Below are positions 1 to 12,892 of a DNA stretch of 64,000 nucleotides, piece by piece (the first letter of the stretch is position 1; each line of letters opens with the position of its first letter). The position numbers and the translations under genes were made by a program. Where the stretch lies: the NCBI RefSeq assembly GCF_964340395.1, contig NC_135555.1, forward strand, positions 13,273,246 to 13,337,245. The letters run 5' to 3'. Origin of the DNA: Glandiceps talaboti. Taxonomy: Eukaryota; Hemichordata; Enteropneusta; Spengelidae. The notes beneath the pieces are model-generated. The model was not told where the DNA came from. It saw only the letters and a list, made by a program, of their open reading frames with translations, and did no database searches.

Positions 1-113
1 CAGGATCTATATTCCTCCCTGCGATATGATTCTCTATCAGTGATTTTTGTTCCTGGATCACTTTTTCTGGTTCATCTGTCTCATCACCTCTCTCCCCTTG
101 TTGCTGCTGCTGA

Positions 114-168
<55 letters not shown>

Positions 169-952
169 GATGTTGCTGTTGGAATGGTGGTTGAGTATTA
201 CCAGGTACACCCATCAGGGGCCGTCCATATTGGGTTGGGTTGGGTTGCACAGGTTGCTGCCAGTTAGGTGGACCTGGAACCAAGGAAGAATCTAGAGTAG
301 TGTTTTAGCAAAAGTGGGGAAACTTTCAGAGGGAAATAGCTAAAACTTAGATTTGTTTTAATTTTGGGGAAACCTTGGTAAGGTGACTGGGGAACTCAAG
401 TATATTTTACCTACTCACTGCCCTCACCAAAAACACTGGACTATCAACCAGCTAGAACTATGACTTGGTAACATCCAAGTTTATAAGTGATCATATCATG
501 TAGTGGTGAATGTAACTGATGACTAACAGAAATACATACTAGCTGCAATATGTAGCGTTTGTTGTGATTTTGAGGGTTTTTTCTTGTTTTGTGCTTCTTT
601 TCGTCCCGATGTTGATCTAGGAGTTTGATTCATGTTAAACATCGGAACGGAAAAAAAGTACAGGCAGAAGAACAAACCCTCAAAATCACAACAAACGCTA
701 CAATTATTGCAGCTAGCAAGTACCATTCCTACCAAACTTTAAGTTGAGAGGTAACGTGTAAACAATGTAAGCGAAGCGTTTTCTGCGCTGCCAGGCTAAA
801 CGTGTGACTAGCATTTATCCAGGTATATACTGCGTGAATAGTTGTTTTCGAAAGGCAACACGTATGATTTTACCTGCAAAATTAACTCCCTGGTTCCCGA
901 ATGTTGGATAATATGTTGAGGACCCGAAGCAGTTTTCTCTGCCAGTCGCCAT
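1..952 (-). CDS. Unrecognised Q-rich protein, N-terminal two exons (partial, runs off left edge)
   Basis: Two joined exons are visible. Exon 1 (874-952) starts with ATG at 952 in an AAAATGGCGAC context and ends at a GTAAAA donor in phase 1. Exon 2 (1-273) follows a TTGGTTCCAG acceptor and stays open to the window edge. The join reads through NFAGPPNWQQPVQPNPTQYG, then GRPLMGVPGNTQ, then a CAA-encoded glutamine run of about 18 residues (with His interruptions), then a charged stretch ending EQKSLIENHIAGRN. The protein start is low-complexity, rich in Q, P, G and N, with no signal peptide or membrane segment. A nuclear or RNA-associated protein would fit, but I do not recognise the family. The 600-bp intron holds a foldback element. 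The gene lies on the same strand as the next two genes. Confidence 0.6.
109..174. repeat. (TTG)n / (CAA)n trinucleotide repeat coding polyglutamine
   Basis: A near-pure TTG run on the plus strand equals CAA codons in the minus-strand gene. It encodes a glutamine tract of about 18 between two CAT (His) codons. Pure single-codon runs of this kind are usually length-polymorphic. Confidence 0.85.
310..440 (+). repeat. Interspersed repeat, GGGGAAC family, copy 1
   Basis: A stretch around TTTTGGGGAAACC, GGGGAACTC, TTTTACCTACT and ACACTGG is closely matched at 41595-41715 and, in reverse orientation, at 31690-31815. A weaker match lies at 24470-24545. No terminal repeats were recognised; the class is unknown. 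Confidence 0.5.
539..716. mobile_element. Foldback (MITE-like) element, 178 bp
   Basis: Almost the whole segment is one inverted repeat. The left arm begins CTAGCTGCAATATGTAGCGT and the right arm is its near-complement ending in TTGCAGCTAG. A second inner stem (CCGATGTT with AACATCGG) continues the hairpin. It lies in intron 1 of the left-edge gene. No target-site duplication was seen. Confidence 0.7.
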
Positions 953-1665
953 TTTGGATTAGTGAAGTTGGCACTATATTCATAATCGTATTCATAGTAG
1001 AATTCGAATTCTATATCAGAATAATTATATACATGTACTGAATTGAAGTATACACTCGTCATATGCGAAAGTACGAACACAAGCGCAACGAAATCCGGGA
1101 TTGAATAAAGAAAACAAAACATTACAAAATAAAACAAAAAAAAAACCCGACAAAATTGCATGGTATTTTCTTGAAAAGTGTTTGTCATTGAAGTATAAAC
1201 TTATATAATAAACTGTGAAACAGTTTCATACCTCAAGAGGCTTGATTGTACACTAAAACAAACAATTTTGGATATGCTATGTGTTAATAGTTTTATTTTT
1301 TGTGGGCTTTTTTTTTGTAAACATACACAACAAATGTGTTAGTACATAATATATTTCAAGTAGTACTCATACTTTCATTATCCTTTCTTTTCTGTTTTAA
1401 ATAATGAAATAAAATAAAAAGGAATGAGAAAACAGAGGAGACATTTATTAAATGCCTTTAATGAAACACATGAGCAGAAAAAATGCCCTGTATCTCATGC
1501 AATCAATTATATGTGCAACATGCACATCATAGTGTATTACAAAATATGTATTCTTTCCTCAGAGCACTTCAACAGAAAATTTTACCTCAAAAGTGTACTA
1601 CTACATACCTACCTGTACTGAACAAATGGGGTTCTCAGGAATACAAATACGTACTTGAAACTTAA

Positions 1666-2121
1666 AGTGACACAAGCTGACTTTTTTAAGCCTAACAATC
1701 TTACTCAGGTGAAAATACTTAAACAAAACCACATTCCAGTATAATGTTAATGTTGACACATAACTTCTATAACATTACAATTGTCTTCAGGTATTGTTGA
1801 TTGCATAGTAGGGATTTCCTGAAATTTTTTTGATATGTATGATAAATTATGTCATCGCATCTTTTAAGGGTTATATCTTAATACCAGGTTTGAGTTCAAT
1901 CAATTGCAAATGGTGGTCAAGTATGCTTCAGTAAGTACAATACTGTGAGTACCTTTGAAATATCCAGCAAAAACTACACTAAACTGTAAGATAAGTCGTG
2001 ACATTCCGCCCTCATCGGCCTCCTCTCAGGGAGGGGTTGTCCGATGTGTGAGGGCGCCCTGCATGGCGTACCTTACAGACTAAAACTACACCAAATATGT
2101 TTAAACTCAGCTTGTGCCCCT
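1666..2121. mobile_element. Inverted-repeat DNA element with TTAA flanks, carrying a nested element
   Basis: Ends are AGTGACACAAGCTGA (left) and TCAGCTTGTGCCCCT (right), inverted copies of each other, each flanked by TTAA (1662-1665 and 2122-2125). The interior matches, in opposite orientation, the element at 8606-8945. This copy is about 115 bp longer, most of it explained by the insertion at 1984-2078. TTAA flanks suggest a piggyBac-type non-autonomous element, but a TA target with conserved neighbours is not excluded. Confidence 0.65.
1984..2078. mobile_element. Short MITE (about 95 bp), nested copy
   Basis: The left end CTGTAAGATAAGTCGTGACA is complementary to the right end CATGGCGTACCTTACAG. 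ACTAAA on both sides may be a target-site duplication. Related copies, full or partial, are at 11275-11372, 23565-23650, 27286-27345 and 32797-32890. It sits inside the TTAA element, so it inserted later. Confidence 0.6.
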
Positions 2122-4419
2122 TTAACTTTTACTTTACGGTAATATTAAGTGTACTATTATTCATACATATTACAGGTTCTATAATTATTACACAATCATA
2201 CAAATATCTTGTGTTTTCATAGAGGTTTATTAGTAGAAATCCTGTTTTTATATCATATCTTGTCCCCAGACATGGACATAACATTTCCACTGACAGAGGT
2301 CATTACAAATTTTGTATAATATGCAATTCCATATAATCACATCTACTGTGTATTATATAAATAACACATGATCTTATCACTGCATCAGACACAGACATAC
2401 AGACATAATTACGTGTACAGATTTTTGTTTAATACGTTTAAAAACCATTACATTTATTTCAATACATCTTACAATCACTGAAGATGTTCGTATCTAAATC
2501 AATGTATCAAAGTTTTCAGATTCAATAAGAAATAAGAAAATAAGATATAATTCTAAATTCATAAAAACCCTTAAAAACCCCACAGAGATTATGATGATTA
2601 GAAACATGTATATAATCAGATTCAAATATAAAATGTTATTTTTTTAAAGATTGGCAGTTTACCATGGTTACCAGCAATGTCATTTGTTTCAGTGCATGGT
2701 CACCACGGAGATGACCTAAGATATAGCTAGCCTCTGTTGTCATTGTAGAGATTGTTGATAAATAATGGTACAAGTCAACTTTATTGGTAAAATTCCTATT
2801 CTTTTATATTTTTTCGAACAAATTGTAAAAATAAATAATAGAATACGAGACGCATGTCACAATATACAAATGTGAAAAATGACAAAGCAAATACGTAAAA
2901 GATATAAAATGTGAGTGTCGAGTTGTGTATCTTACTAATACCACACCTCCTTTTGAGGTAATGACTTGATGATATTCATTACTCAAACTGCATCCTTATC
3001 CATTATTTTCACATATACACCCACAAGCACATCTAAACCACTTCACGTTGGTCAGTTGTCAGGGGCAACATGGTATTATCTCAGTAACTGCATGTATATA
3101 AAGAAAACTAATTCTGATATGACTTGGCAGCTAGCAGACACTGTCATCATGATAAAGGGTAGTTTTCAATAATTCTGGGCATCCAAAACTTTAAAGCCTA
3201 CACACAGAGTCTTACATTTTATGACTGTTTGTAACTAAATCTAAACACAAAATTCATGAATTCACTTTGCAGCATGGGATGTTTTTTTGTTGAGTGTTGA
3301 AATCCTTGATATGAAAATCTTTTTACAGTAGTTTATGTTGATAAGCTTTCTCTGTCACTGATTAGTCAATATTAATAATCTTTTAGCAGTCATCTCATTC
3401 ACAAATGTGTGCCTTCAGGTCCCAAGCTATGAAAACAACCAATAACTAAAGACACTAATACAAAACTTTGTTATGAGCAGAAATTAACATGATTTACGAA
3501 AGACATTTTTCTAAAGTGAACTAAAAAGGATATCCCATAATATCAATTAGGATTAAAATTAGGTATGAAAAACAAATGTCATGCAAAATTGGACATGAAC
3601 AGAAGATTCATCTTGTTCATTCCTAATGGCGTCATTGATATGAGACAAATGATCCCCAGGAAATGATAAAAAAAAAACATGGGAATCAAAGTTCGGGGTG
3701 TAAGGACTGTTTGTGTATAATAATAAATATCATCTCTGCATTAATATCATAACCATTGTACCAATTATTGAAGAGTTGTAGTTGACTTTTCAACTACATG
3801 TATATGGCTTGTATTCATTTCAATATTCAAAATTAGCATATTCAATTTGATTGGTCCATTTTTAAGTGAATTCTATGGGTCAAAGTTCATGTATAACAAT
3901 AGAGTAGCTTTGTCATGGTAGATATTGCATGTCCTTCTTCCACTATTCATCTAGTGACTTGTGGATTTCAAGTCAAACTTCAAACACATCACTTCATTGG
4001 TTTTGTAGATTTTAGAATTCTTACATGACAGGTACAATAGATCCAATTCACTGGGCAGTCTGTAAAAAGTTCAAAATATTCATCAATGGACTAAATTTAT
4101 GAAATATTCTACTGTACATGATGTTAAACTACAAAATTAGAGAAATTCTGCTTTTTAATAATGGAAGATACTGTTACCAGATGTTCTCTATTAATGTTAA
4201 GTTTAATCAGTAACTCCAATGTTTTGTTTTGTAAATTGATTACATTTACTGAAATGGTGGTTTTTAATTGCCAGAAGCATTGATACAGTTATCCTGTTTT
4301 TTCCAACTTGTAGTTTTATGTGTACAAAAACATACCCCCTGGTAGAAAGAGGAATAAAGTTCTTAACTGGTGGCATGACTTACACATTGTAACTGAGTAA
4401 TTTTTTGAACATTCTTACC

Positions 4420-7400
4420 TCAAAACATATTGTTGACAAGAACACCCTTCTTAAATAAAGCTTCTACCACATCTTGGGTTACCTACAGGATGACAATGTT
4501 AACATGTAATACTGAATAGGTGTCATCTGTGGTGCTTTTGGCGAGATGTGAAGGATGAATGGAAGATATCAATGAACGAATGAATGTATGTATGTATGTA
4601 TGTATGTATGTATGTACGTACGTACGTACGTACGTACGTACGTATGTATGTATGTATGTATGTATGTATGTATGTATGTGTAGATGAGTGTGCAAACAAA
4701 TAAGGGTACATATCTATTTCACATAGTACAAACCAGTGAAAGACAAAGCTAACACATCTACATCCAAATACAAATCAAAAGAAGCTATTCTACAAACAAT
4801 GCAAATAAATGCTTGAAGACAAAACCTTACCCCTTCACAATTCTTGATTCGTAGTAATTTCAAACTGCTGCGTTCATTCTTAGTAAAGCCTCTGATACTT
4901 TTATTGGTGACTTTATAACAATAACTGACATCTAGTTCCTGTAGTGAGTGGCAATTCTCTGCAAGTTGTTGGACACTGATATCAGTAACGCCATAGTCAC
5001 TACTAAGATGGAGCTCTCGTAAATGACGACAAAATCTTGCAATGTTACACACGCCTTCATCTGTCAACTGCAAACATAAACAAAGTCTTGCACATGAATC
5101 ATGTTTATCTCTCAACTTCAACTGAACTTAATATCTATCCAACTTTTTTCTTTATGACAAATCAATCCCTGAAGTGCTAAAATCCTTTAAATCAAATAAA
5201 TTCAAGCCAAGATTTTAAAAAGTAAACTTTTGAAAAAGTTCTCTGTGATGCTTTCATTTCAATTAAACAAAAAAGAAGTCAGTAGAAATTTGATTCAAAG
5301 AAGAAATAACATTTTATATTTTGGTTTATAGTTCTATTGTTTGACCTAAAAAATATCATTCAATGTTGCTTCACTAAAATAAAACTTTTCTGCATCATTT
5401 ATCATGATATTATTGCACTTCTGGCCACTTGACTACTGTATAATCTTGAAAAAATTTAAGATAACGTCTAAGGTACAACACATACATAGTGTAAAACATA
5501 ATATAAGGAATTCAAAGAGTATACTGCATATTAAGTTAATACATAATAGGAAAATTCTGTGCGTATCCCACGTCTTGTAGGAAGATTAGAATGCTCTTTT
5601 TTCAAAAGCATAAAATAAATATCTTGCACAGTTCGACCGATGCACATTGTGATGCAAATTTTGTGTTAATAGGAGATTTCAACACCCGTACTCAGAAGCT
5701 GTGTGATTTTGTTTATCATGACATATTTTGGTTTATGGTTCTAGTGTATGGCCTAAAAAATATATCATTCAATGTTGCTTCACTCAAATACAATTTTTTG
5801 CGTAATTTATCATGATATCAAATCATTGGAGGTATTTCAATTTGACAAATGAGCTTACTTTGTAACAACTGCTGAAGTCTAATTCTTCTAGACTACTACA
5901 TCGCTGTGCAAGAACTGTCACACTAAAATCAGAGACGTGTTGACACCGTGATGCAGTCAGAATTCTGAGATTTTGACAACACTTAGCGATCGTTAGTAAG
6001 TTGGCTTCTGTTACTGCTCTCCAACATCTATCCAACCTACATAACAGATGGTGAAAGAAGACATTAGTGTCATCGAAAGGGGTAGAGTGGCATAACATGC
6101 TTACGATTTCAAGAAAACTGATATCAATATAACTTCTAAATTGTGGGCCAAGTTTTTTGTAAGTTTTATATTGATTTTACACTCTTTCACATGCATTGAA
6201 CACTGATCCAGGAGCTAACGGTTTATATATGCTGTGTCCTTTAATAGCCCTGTTGATCACTTGACATCCTTGAACCCCAAGTGCTTCTAGCATGTGTCAG
6301 GTAAAATAATTTTGAGAATGTATAATATAAATGTAGTATGGTATAAATGCTACAGATCAGTGTGTGCCCACATCATAGATGTCCAATCACTTTCTCCCAT
6401 ATTCAAATCATCAAACTCACCCAAGTTTCAACTTGACCATACAAAGTCTTCTTGAAAATCGAACTCTACTTAACATTACTTGTGAATGTGATTACAGTGT
6501 TTTGACTTAGCCTTTACCTAACGTCGTAAAGAATGCATTCTAAGACCTAACAAGCAACAGCTAGCAATGAAATATATCTATTAACATGTACATGTACATG
6601 CAATACTACCCTGGGTGTAGTCTCAGACCACAGTTACTTGCGTTTGAATGATAAGGCAGGTTAAAAAGCTGTACGAGTCTACATTTTAAATGCAAGACTG
6701 TAAGATGTAATAAAGAAATTTTTTTGTACTGTGAAAATTACAATGTAGATACTGTAATGGGTAAATTGTGGGATGATTTGAGATTGGACAAACTGATGTT
6801 GAATGAGTTGAAATTGGGATGATGAAGTGATATACACATCAAGTCCTGAACAGTTTGAGGTGACCTTATGCCACAGGTGTCCTTAGACTAGAATGTTTCA
6901 GGATTCTGGGTATCCGGATGTATTTGTATTTAGACAGGCACCAAACTGTCCTAACTCATATATCAGGTAGGAGTTTGAACAGTTTTTTGTGCCTGTCTAA
7001 AAAAACATTAATATACAGTAGAGTTATGCTAAATATATACCTTAATTCTTGAAGACATGATGTATATATGATAAGATGACTTAGACCTCCTTCCGTTATC
7101 ATAAAATCCCATTTACTTATGTCCAGAACTCGTGTGTGTTTTAAATATTCCCGTACAAGTCTTAAAAACCGACTGCATACCAGTTTCATTTCACATAATT
7201 CAACTATGTTGAGTCTGGCAAAAATGTGGTAGACAAGAATTTCATCTGGAAGTCTGGAGAACTGGTCCAGTTCAGAAGCACACTTCTTACAAAACTCCAC
7301 AGAACAGCCTTTCATTTTTCTATGATTTGGTAAAGCTATACCATTGTCAACGTCACTTGTGTGTGTATTATGTTGTTCATCGATATCACCTGCAATGAAT

Positions 7401-7450
7401 GTGTCCTCGAGCCCATTAACATTGTTTACAATAGCAAGTGCTTCTGCCAT
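4420..7450 (-). CDS. FBXL15: F-box/leucine-rich-repeat protein, FBXL15-like
   Basis: Four exons join in phase: 7041-7450, 5859-6036, 4831-5067 and 4420-4482 (stop), giving 295 residues, close to vertebrate FBXL15 (about 300). The start is ATG 7450 (MAEALAIV); the reading frame stays open upstream but has no earlier ATG. Residues 64-100 (FSRLPDEILVYHIFARLNIV and on) are an F-box, which binds SKP1 in an SCF ubiquitin ligase. The rest is cysteine-type LRRs, with units such as LEELDFSSCYKLTDEGV and LQELDVSYCYKVTNKSI. The end EGVTQDVVEALFKKGV resembles the FBXL15 C-terminus. Vertebrate FBXL15 targets SMURF1 in BMP signalling; that role is not shown here. Another short FBXL family member remains possible. 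Confidence 0.8.
4586..4679. repeat. (TATG)n/(TACG)n microsatellite
   Basis: TATG units flank a central block of TACG units. It lies in the last intron of the FBXL15-like gene, about 100 bp upstream (minus strand) of the terminal exon. Confidence 0.9.
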
Positions 7451-8605
7451 CCTGGTCGTGAATTTTACACAAATTAAGTTGGAACTCGTCAATTTGGCTG
7501 TTGTTTCCGTGCTGTAGGAAATACTGGAACGTTTACAGTTGCAACAAGTTCATTGTGTACATCTCCATTTACGTCTGACAAACGTTCTTTCAATGTGTGC
7601 ACTGTGGTGTACAGAAAAACACAATTTCACTTTCCACTGTTGGGTGATCATACATACGTAACTAAAACACCTTCAGAGCGGCTATCACACAGCTTAACCA
7701 GGATCGCAGTTGTTCAGAAAATGGTCTTCGTTTCAAAACACTTTCCAAATGATATTTCAACCCGTAAAAGACCAACTCAAGAACCGTGAAGCTCATCAAC
7801 AACCTGAAGCGACATGTGAAGTATGTAACTTTGTGTTATGAGACGTTTACGTGTCAAGGGGTCAAATTAGTTCGCCCTCTATGAGTGAAGATACATTGAC
7901 ATTCGTTTTTACCAGAGAGGCGTTTTCGTTTCACTGGGCAGTCTCTGGTTTCGCAAAAACCTTGCCAACGTTGGCCGTCATAATTGGAAATTTTATCATT
8001 TTGGAATCTAGTATTTATTGGATATCATTTGATTTGTTTTCATATAATGGAATTACTTTATTCATCACATTTGGATTTCTTTTGTTTTCTCCACAAGGAC
8101 GATTCTATACAAGCTCACTAGAGCTATGGATGTATTAGGGGCGCTAAAACCGAGTGTTAACTGTAACTGTTACCAAAACCTATAATGAAACATGTTTCTT
8201 GGTCAGCCATTCATTCTAATTTTAAATATTTGTCTACTTAGATACCTCTAATAGTCTGAGAAAGTTCAAGTTCAGTTTGGGGTACACATATTTTAACACT
8301 TTCCATGTTCTCAAATGAGATTTAGAAAATAAAGCAAAGTGTACAGTCAGCTCTTAGCAACAACATACAAGCGTTGGTGTCATTGCCATGGCATCAACAA
8401 AACCAGTATGTACGTCACTTGGTGCTCATAGATATCTTCCATGGATAAATTGAATCCTCCTGTTCCCGACAGCGTGCACCTATTTCTATAAATACACAAG
8501 GCCACAACTGTGTACTTCTCCAATGTAGTCATACATCTACACATTTTAACTACATATATACTTGAAAACAGACTGAAAAATTCACTGTTATATCGTTCTT
8601 GATAA

Positions 8606-8945
8606 AGAGGCACAAGCTGATTTTATATATTTTAGGGCGGGACTTACGCTATGTATTAAAAGTCACTTGTAGTATTCTACTTACTGAAGTATACATAACT
8701 ATCACTTGCAATTGACTGAACTCAAACCTGGTATAACATATAAACGATCTGATGATGTAATTTTTTATACATGTCGATAATGTCAAGGAATCCATACTAG
8801 GCAATCAACTGTTCTAACAATGCCAGAAAGCAATCGTAATGTTGTAGAACACATACATTAACATTATACTATAATAGACTTAATCAAGGTGTTATGTAAG
8901 TATTTTCACTCGAGTAAAACGTCTATGAACTCAGCTTGTGCCACT
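8606..8945. mobile_element. Inverted-repeat DNA element, second copy of the 1666-2121 family
   Basis: The left end AGAGGCACAAGCTGA and right end TCAGCTTGTGCCACT are inverted repeats; the right flank is TTAA and the left flank ATAA. The interior matches 1666-2121 in reverse orientation (for example TTGCAATTGACTGAACTCAA here). No ORF is inside; non-autonomous. Confidence 0.65.
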
Positions 8946-9333
8946 TTAAACATTACCAAAGCATCATGAACACACTGATGAATCTTTTAGTCAAAGTTGA
9001 TAGAACATTTTGACAACCATACAGGATGCAGTTTAATAATCCACAAACAGTTCTCTGTAGTTAGAAATGAAATCACCATCTCTAAGTATATTCTATTTTA
9101 TTCAGAACATTTAAATATCATTCAGTACAAGATTCGTAAGTTTCTCAAGAAAATCTTCCATAAAATTTCTCAACTTAGCTGTCATTCTTTCATCAAAGAT
9201 TCCAGCCTTGTATTTTTGATTTCTCCGTAGTCATGTTCAGTTTACAAATTCATTGTAGTCTCTAGCTATCATACATTTGACAGTAGTTATAACATGTCTA
9301 TTTTAGCTCTTGTATGGGGAGCTAATGTTAAAA

Positions 9334-9335
<2 letters not shown>

Positions 9336-9389
<54 letters not shown>

Positions 9390-9409
9390 GTCTGTCTGTC
9401 TGTCTGTCA
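9336..9409. repeat. (TGTC)n microsatellite
   Basis: Near-perfect TGTC repeat with one TATC interruption, just downstream of the OTUD6B stop codon, probably in 3' UTR or flanking DNA. Confidence 0.9.
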
Positions 9410-9547
9410 GTCACATTTGCTGACAAGTAACAACAGTGGCTAGACCAGGATGGCTAACTCTTCTGTGATATCACATGTTTTGTATCCGATGACAATTGGC
9501 ATAGCCTTGACTGAAATAACAATAAAATGCTAATTGTATTTTAAATG

Positions 9548-10165
9548 TTATGAGTCTTCATCAGATTCTTCATTATCTTGTCTTGGTATAACTGAATTGT
9601 AATGTTCACCTAGTCCATAAGCATGTCTATGATACCTGCAAAAGATAAACAATCAGAAAGTGAATCAACTGATCTTGGTTTGTCTTTTCTAAGAGACACC
9701 ATACATAACACTAGAGAAGTAAGTATTCTATGTTTGAAGACATAGCTCAATACACACGTGCACACATACATGCACACACACACACACACAGACACACAGA
9801 CACACACACATGCACGCACACACAGACACACACACACAGACACACAGACACACACACCCACGCCCCACCCACCCCCCCACCCCACACACACACAGACACA
9901 CATGTTTGAAGACATTGCTCAATACACACATGCTCACGTGCACACACACATGCAGACACACACACATGCACGCACCCACACAGACACACACACACAGACA
10001 CAGACTCACACATACATGCATACATACACACATACACCCCACACACATACACACACCCCACCCCGCACCCCCACACACACAGACACATACATACACACCC
10101 ACCCACACACAGACACACACATACATACACACACACACCCACACACACACACCCACACACACACA

Positions 10166-10255
<90 letters not shown>

Positions 10256-12849
10256 ACTATGTCTAATTGGTGCCTAAAATATGGTCCTGTAGTTCATTAG
10301 CCAAAATCAAGAATATGGCATGTTCCAAAATATAAATTCACTGTAGTCAAAGGCTAGCAATTTAGTTATGGTATTCAACTTGAAAATACAAGTTCACTTA
10401 CAAATGTGTTCATTTATTCAGATGTTATTCCTCAATATATTTCTTCATTCAGTCAAGGAAAATACAAGTGACCTAAAGGGCCTTTGTCACTACGAGTGAC
10501 CACTGACTAGCCGTGTAGTGGAAACCCTTAGTTCACGAGTATTTTCCAGCTGAATGAAGAAAATATTGGGGAATAACATAATTATACCGGCGCCAGTAAC
10601 ATCGAAGGAAAATCGGGGAAGCAATTTTGAATATTTTGACTCATATTTTGAACACAGCAGAACCAGTGATGTAGACACGCATTGTTGTGACATAGACATG
10701 CGTTGTTGTGATGTAGAACAACCAGAGTATATATTCCATATTTTTTGTTGACCCTGGCTCATGCATAGTATAATGAATGTTATAAGGTGTTCTTTTACTC
10801 ATTACTATAAAGTCCTAAAACGTATATGGTAAAACTTCTATGACCTGAATAAAGGTTTTCCACACGTTACAAATGTATCCCTTATTCTTAGTTTTGTATT
10901 TAATACTTACGATAAAATGATAGAAGGCTTTGATTGTGATTCGTGTAAGAATTCTTCTCCAATTATAAGTGGTGGTACATCTGCTTGAATGATTTCTATA
11001 GCTTGATTAAATATATGACTCAAGGCTTTGATCTGAAAATACAATTTATGACAATAATTATCCAATACTTTCTTTCGGTTGTTTTGACTGAGAAAATCAG
11101 GGCAATGTGTATTTAGTGAGTGACGTGACTGTTGTGTTGTCAATGGGCTCAAGTTCAATGTATTATTTTCTAAAATAATTTTAAAGCTTAGGTTACAAGC
11201 ACTTTTGGTCGGGAAAGAAGATATATTTTGTGATCCACTGATTGGTTGATTTATCAATTTCAAGTCAACATTAGACTGTGAGATACGTCGTGTCACTGCG
11301 CCCTCAACGGCCTGCTTGTGAAAAGGGTTGGACGATGCACCACATCATGGCATACCTTACAGACTACGTCAACACATACAGCTTTGTTCTTTCTGACTGA
11401 CATTGCAACTAAAACAAGTAGCTCAAAACCAAATCTTTACATTCAAAATTTGGCAAAGTAACTGCACTACAGGTAACCTATAAACATCTATAAGCATAGC
11501 ATTTTGTACACATAATCATATGCCTTTCACAAGGATCTCGTGCAGTAGTTTTATAGCGGTTGTTACACTGCCCTCTATGGTGAACACAAACACACATGGT
11601 GTACTTTTATAACTTGCTGGATACCCAATTTACAAACTTTACAATGTTGGAATAACTATTTACAACTTACTTCATGTTGACCACCCCATGCAGCTGTCTC
11701 AACAATATCTGAGCAGTATTTTTTATATTCATCTGAAACAAATGACAAATATCAACTGTCAACTTTGTTTTTGAAAATCTGAAGAAAAAGAGCCGAGAAT
11801 TGAAACACTTCTTTTAAATACATTTGTAATACCCTGAAACTAATTTATAAAACAGGTTTAAATCTAAACTACTTCCAACAGTTCTGTTACTACGACAATA
11901 CCGTGAGATGTAAATCACTCCTAAATTATGGTTGCCATGCCAACAGATCATGACGTAAAGTTCCTTTCACATACCTGTAGTTAGAAGATCTCCAGTATTG
12001 TGGTTTATAAGAAATGGTAGGAAGTCATCTTGATGAGAGAGTAGATACTCTGAGGTTTGTTTACGTAATCTTTGTAGTGATACCTGTTAAACAAACAAAC
12101 AAACAAACAAACAAGTACAGCCTTTAGTAAATTCATCAACATCAGAAGACTGCAGACTACCACACAAATTCTGTTTTGTTTTCCAGTAAATTTATCCTTA
12201 TCAGAAGAAATATGTCAAAATACACTATTTTAAATTTCACATAAATCCACTTGTAATAGTATTTCTGGGTGGTCAACGACGATTCCTTTATTCTTGACCA
12301 AAAATGTTCATCACTTTGTAATAACACACACACAGTTTAAAGTTTGTAGCATTGAGCTTTCCATCTGTCTTGCTGTAATCATGGAATCTGTCATTCTGAT
12401 GAAGATCGTCGACTAAGACAGATTGAAAGCTCAGTGCTAAAAACTTTGAATTGTTAGATCCTTTGTAAATCCTGTACTCTTCATCCAATTTCTTACTTTC
12501 TGAAACAACCTTTCCAGACCTACATCTACTACATGTTTGATGTGACAGCAGAGATGTTGATATCATGTAAGACCCACCTGAATGTCTTGTCTTTGTAACT
12601 GATCCTGAAGAGCATTATACAGACAGTGTCCGTCAGAAGAAATCTGTAAAATATTAACCATACTTCAGTTGTATTCTATGCTACTGTATGCTCTTTCTAT
12701 TTCTGATATTTCATAAATTAAAGAAAAACTTACTGTATAAATGTTTATTTACAATATATAGAGATATATGTAATGTCTCTGCATTGTCTCATTAAATAGC
12801 TGTGATTACTTTAATTAAACTAAACACAGGTTAAAATTTTGATTCAGTC

Positions 12850-12892
<43 letters not shown>

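Larger units (their letters stand above)
953..4419. other. Intergenic spacer between the Q-rich gene and the FBXL15-like gene
   Basis: About 3.5 kb of AT-rich sequence without a supportable exon. It holds a TTAA-flanked inverted-repeat element (1666-2121) with a second small element nested inside it. The part next to 952 should hold the promoter of the Q-rich gene, and the part next to 4420 the 3' UTR of the FBXL15-like gene. Short open frames here lack coding character. Confidence 0.5.
7451..9547. other. Intergenic spacer between FBXL15-like and OTUD6B
   Basis: About 2.1 kb, with the FBXL15-like promoter on the left and the OTUD6B 3' side on the right. It contains the element at 8606-8945 and the TGTC microsatellite at 9336-9409. 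The frame at 7851-8138 is hydrophobic but has no ATG start, splice context or family resemblance, so no gene is called. Confidence 0.5.

Noticed and set aside
7451-7492. Longer N-terminus for the FBXL15-like protein starting at 7492
   Set aside because: The upstream codon at 7492 is TTG, not ATG. The first in-frame ATG is at 7450.
7851-8138. Hydrophobic plus-strand frame that could be a membrane protein
   Set aside because: It begins with a non-ATG codon, has no introns or homology, and hydrophobicity follows from T-rich DNA.
9745-10256. Long open frames on both strands made of His-Thr or Cys-Val repeats
   Set aside because: They are translations of the CA microsatellite in an OTUD6B intron, with no start or splice context. 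The same applies to frames at 12831-13150, 40852-41280, 44179-44595 and 4483-4711.
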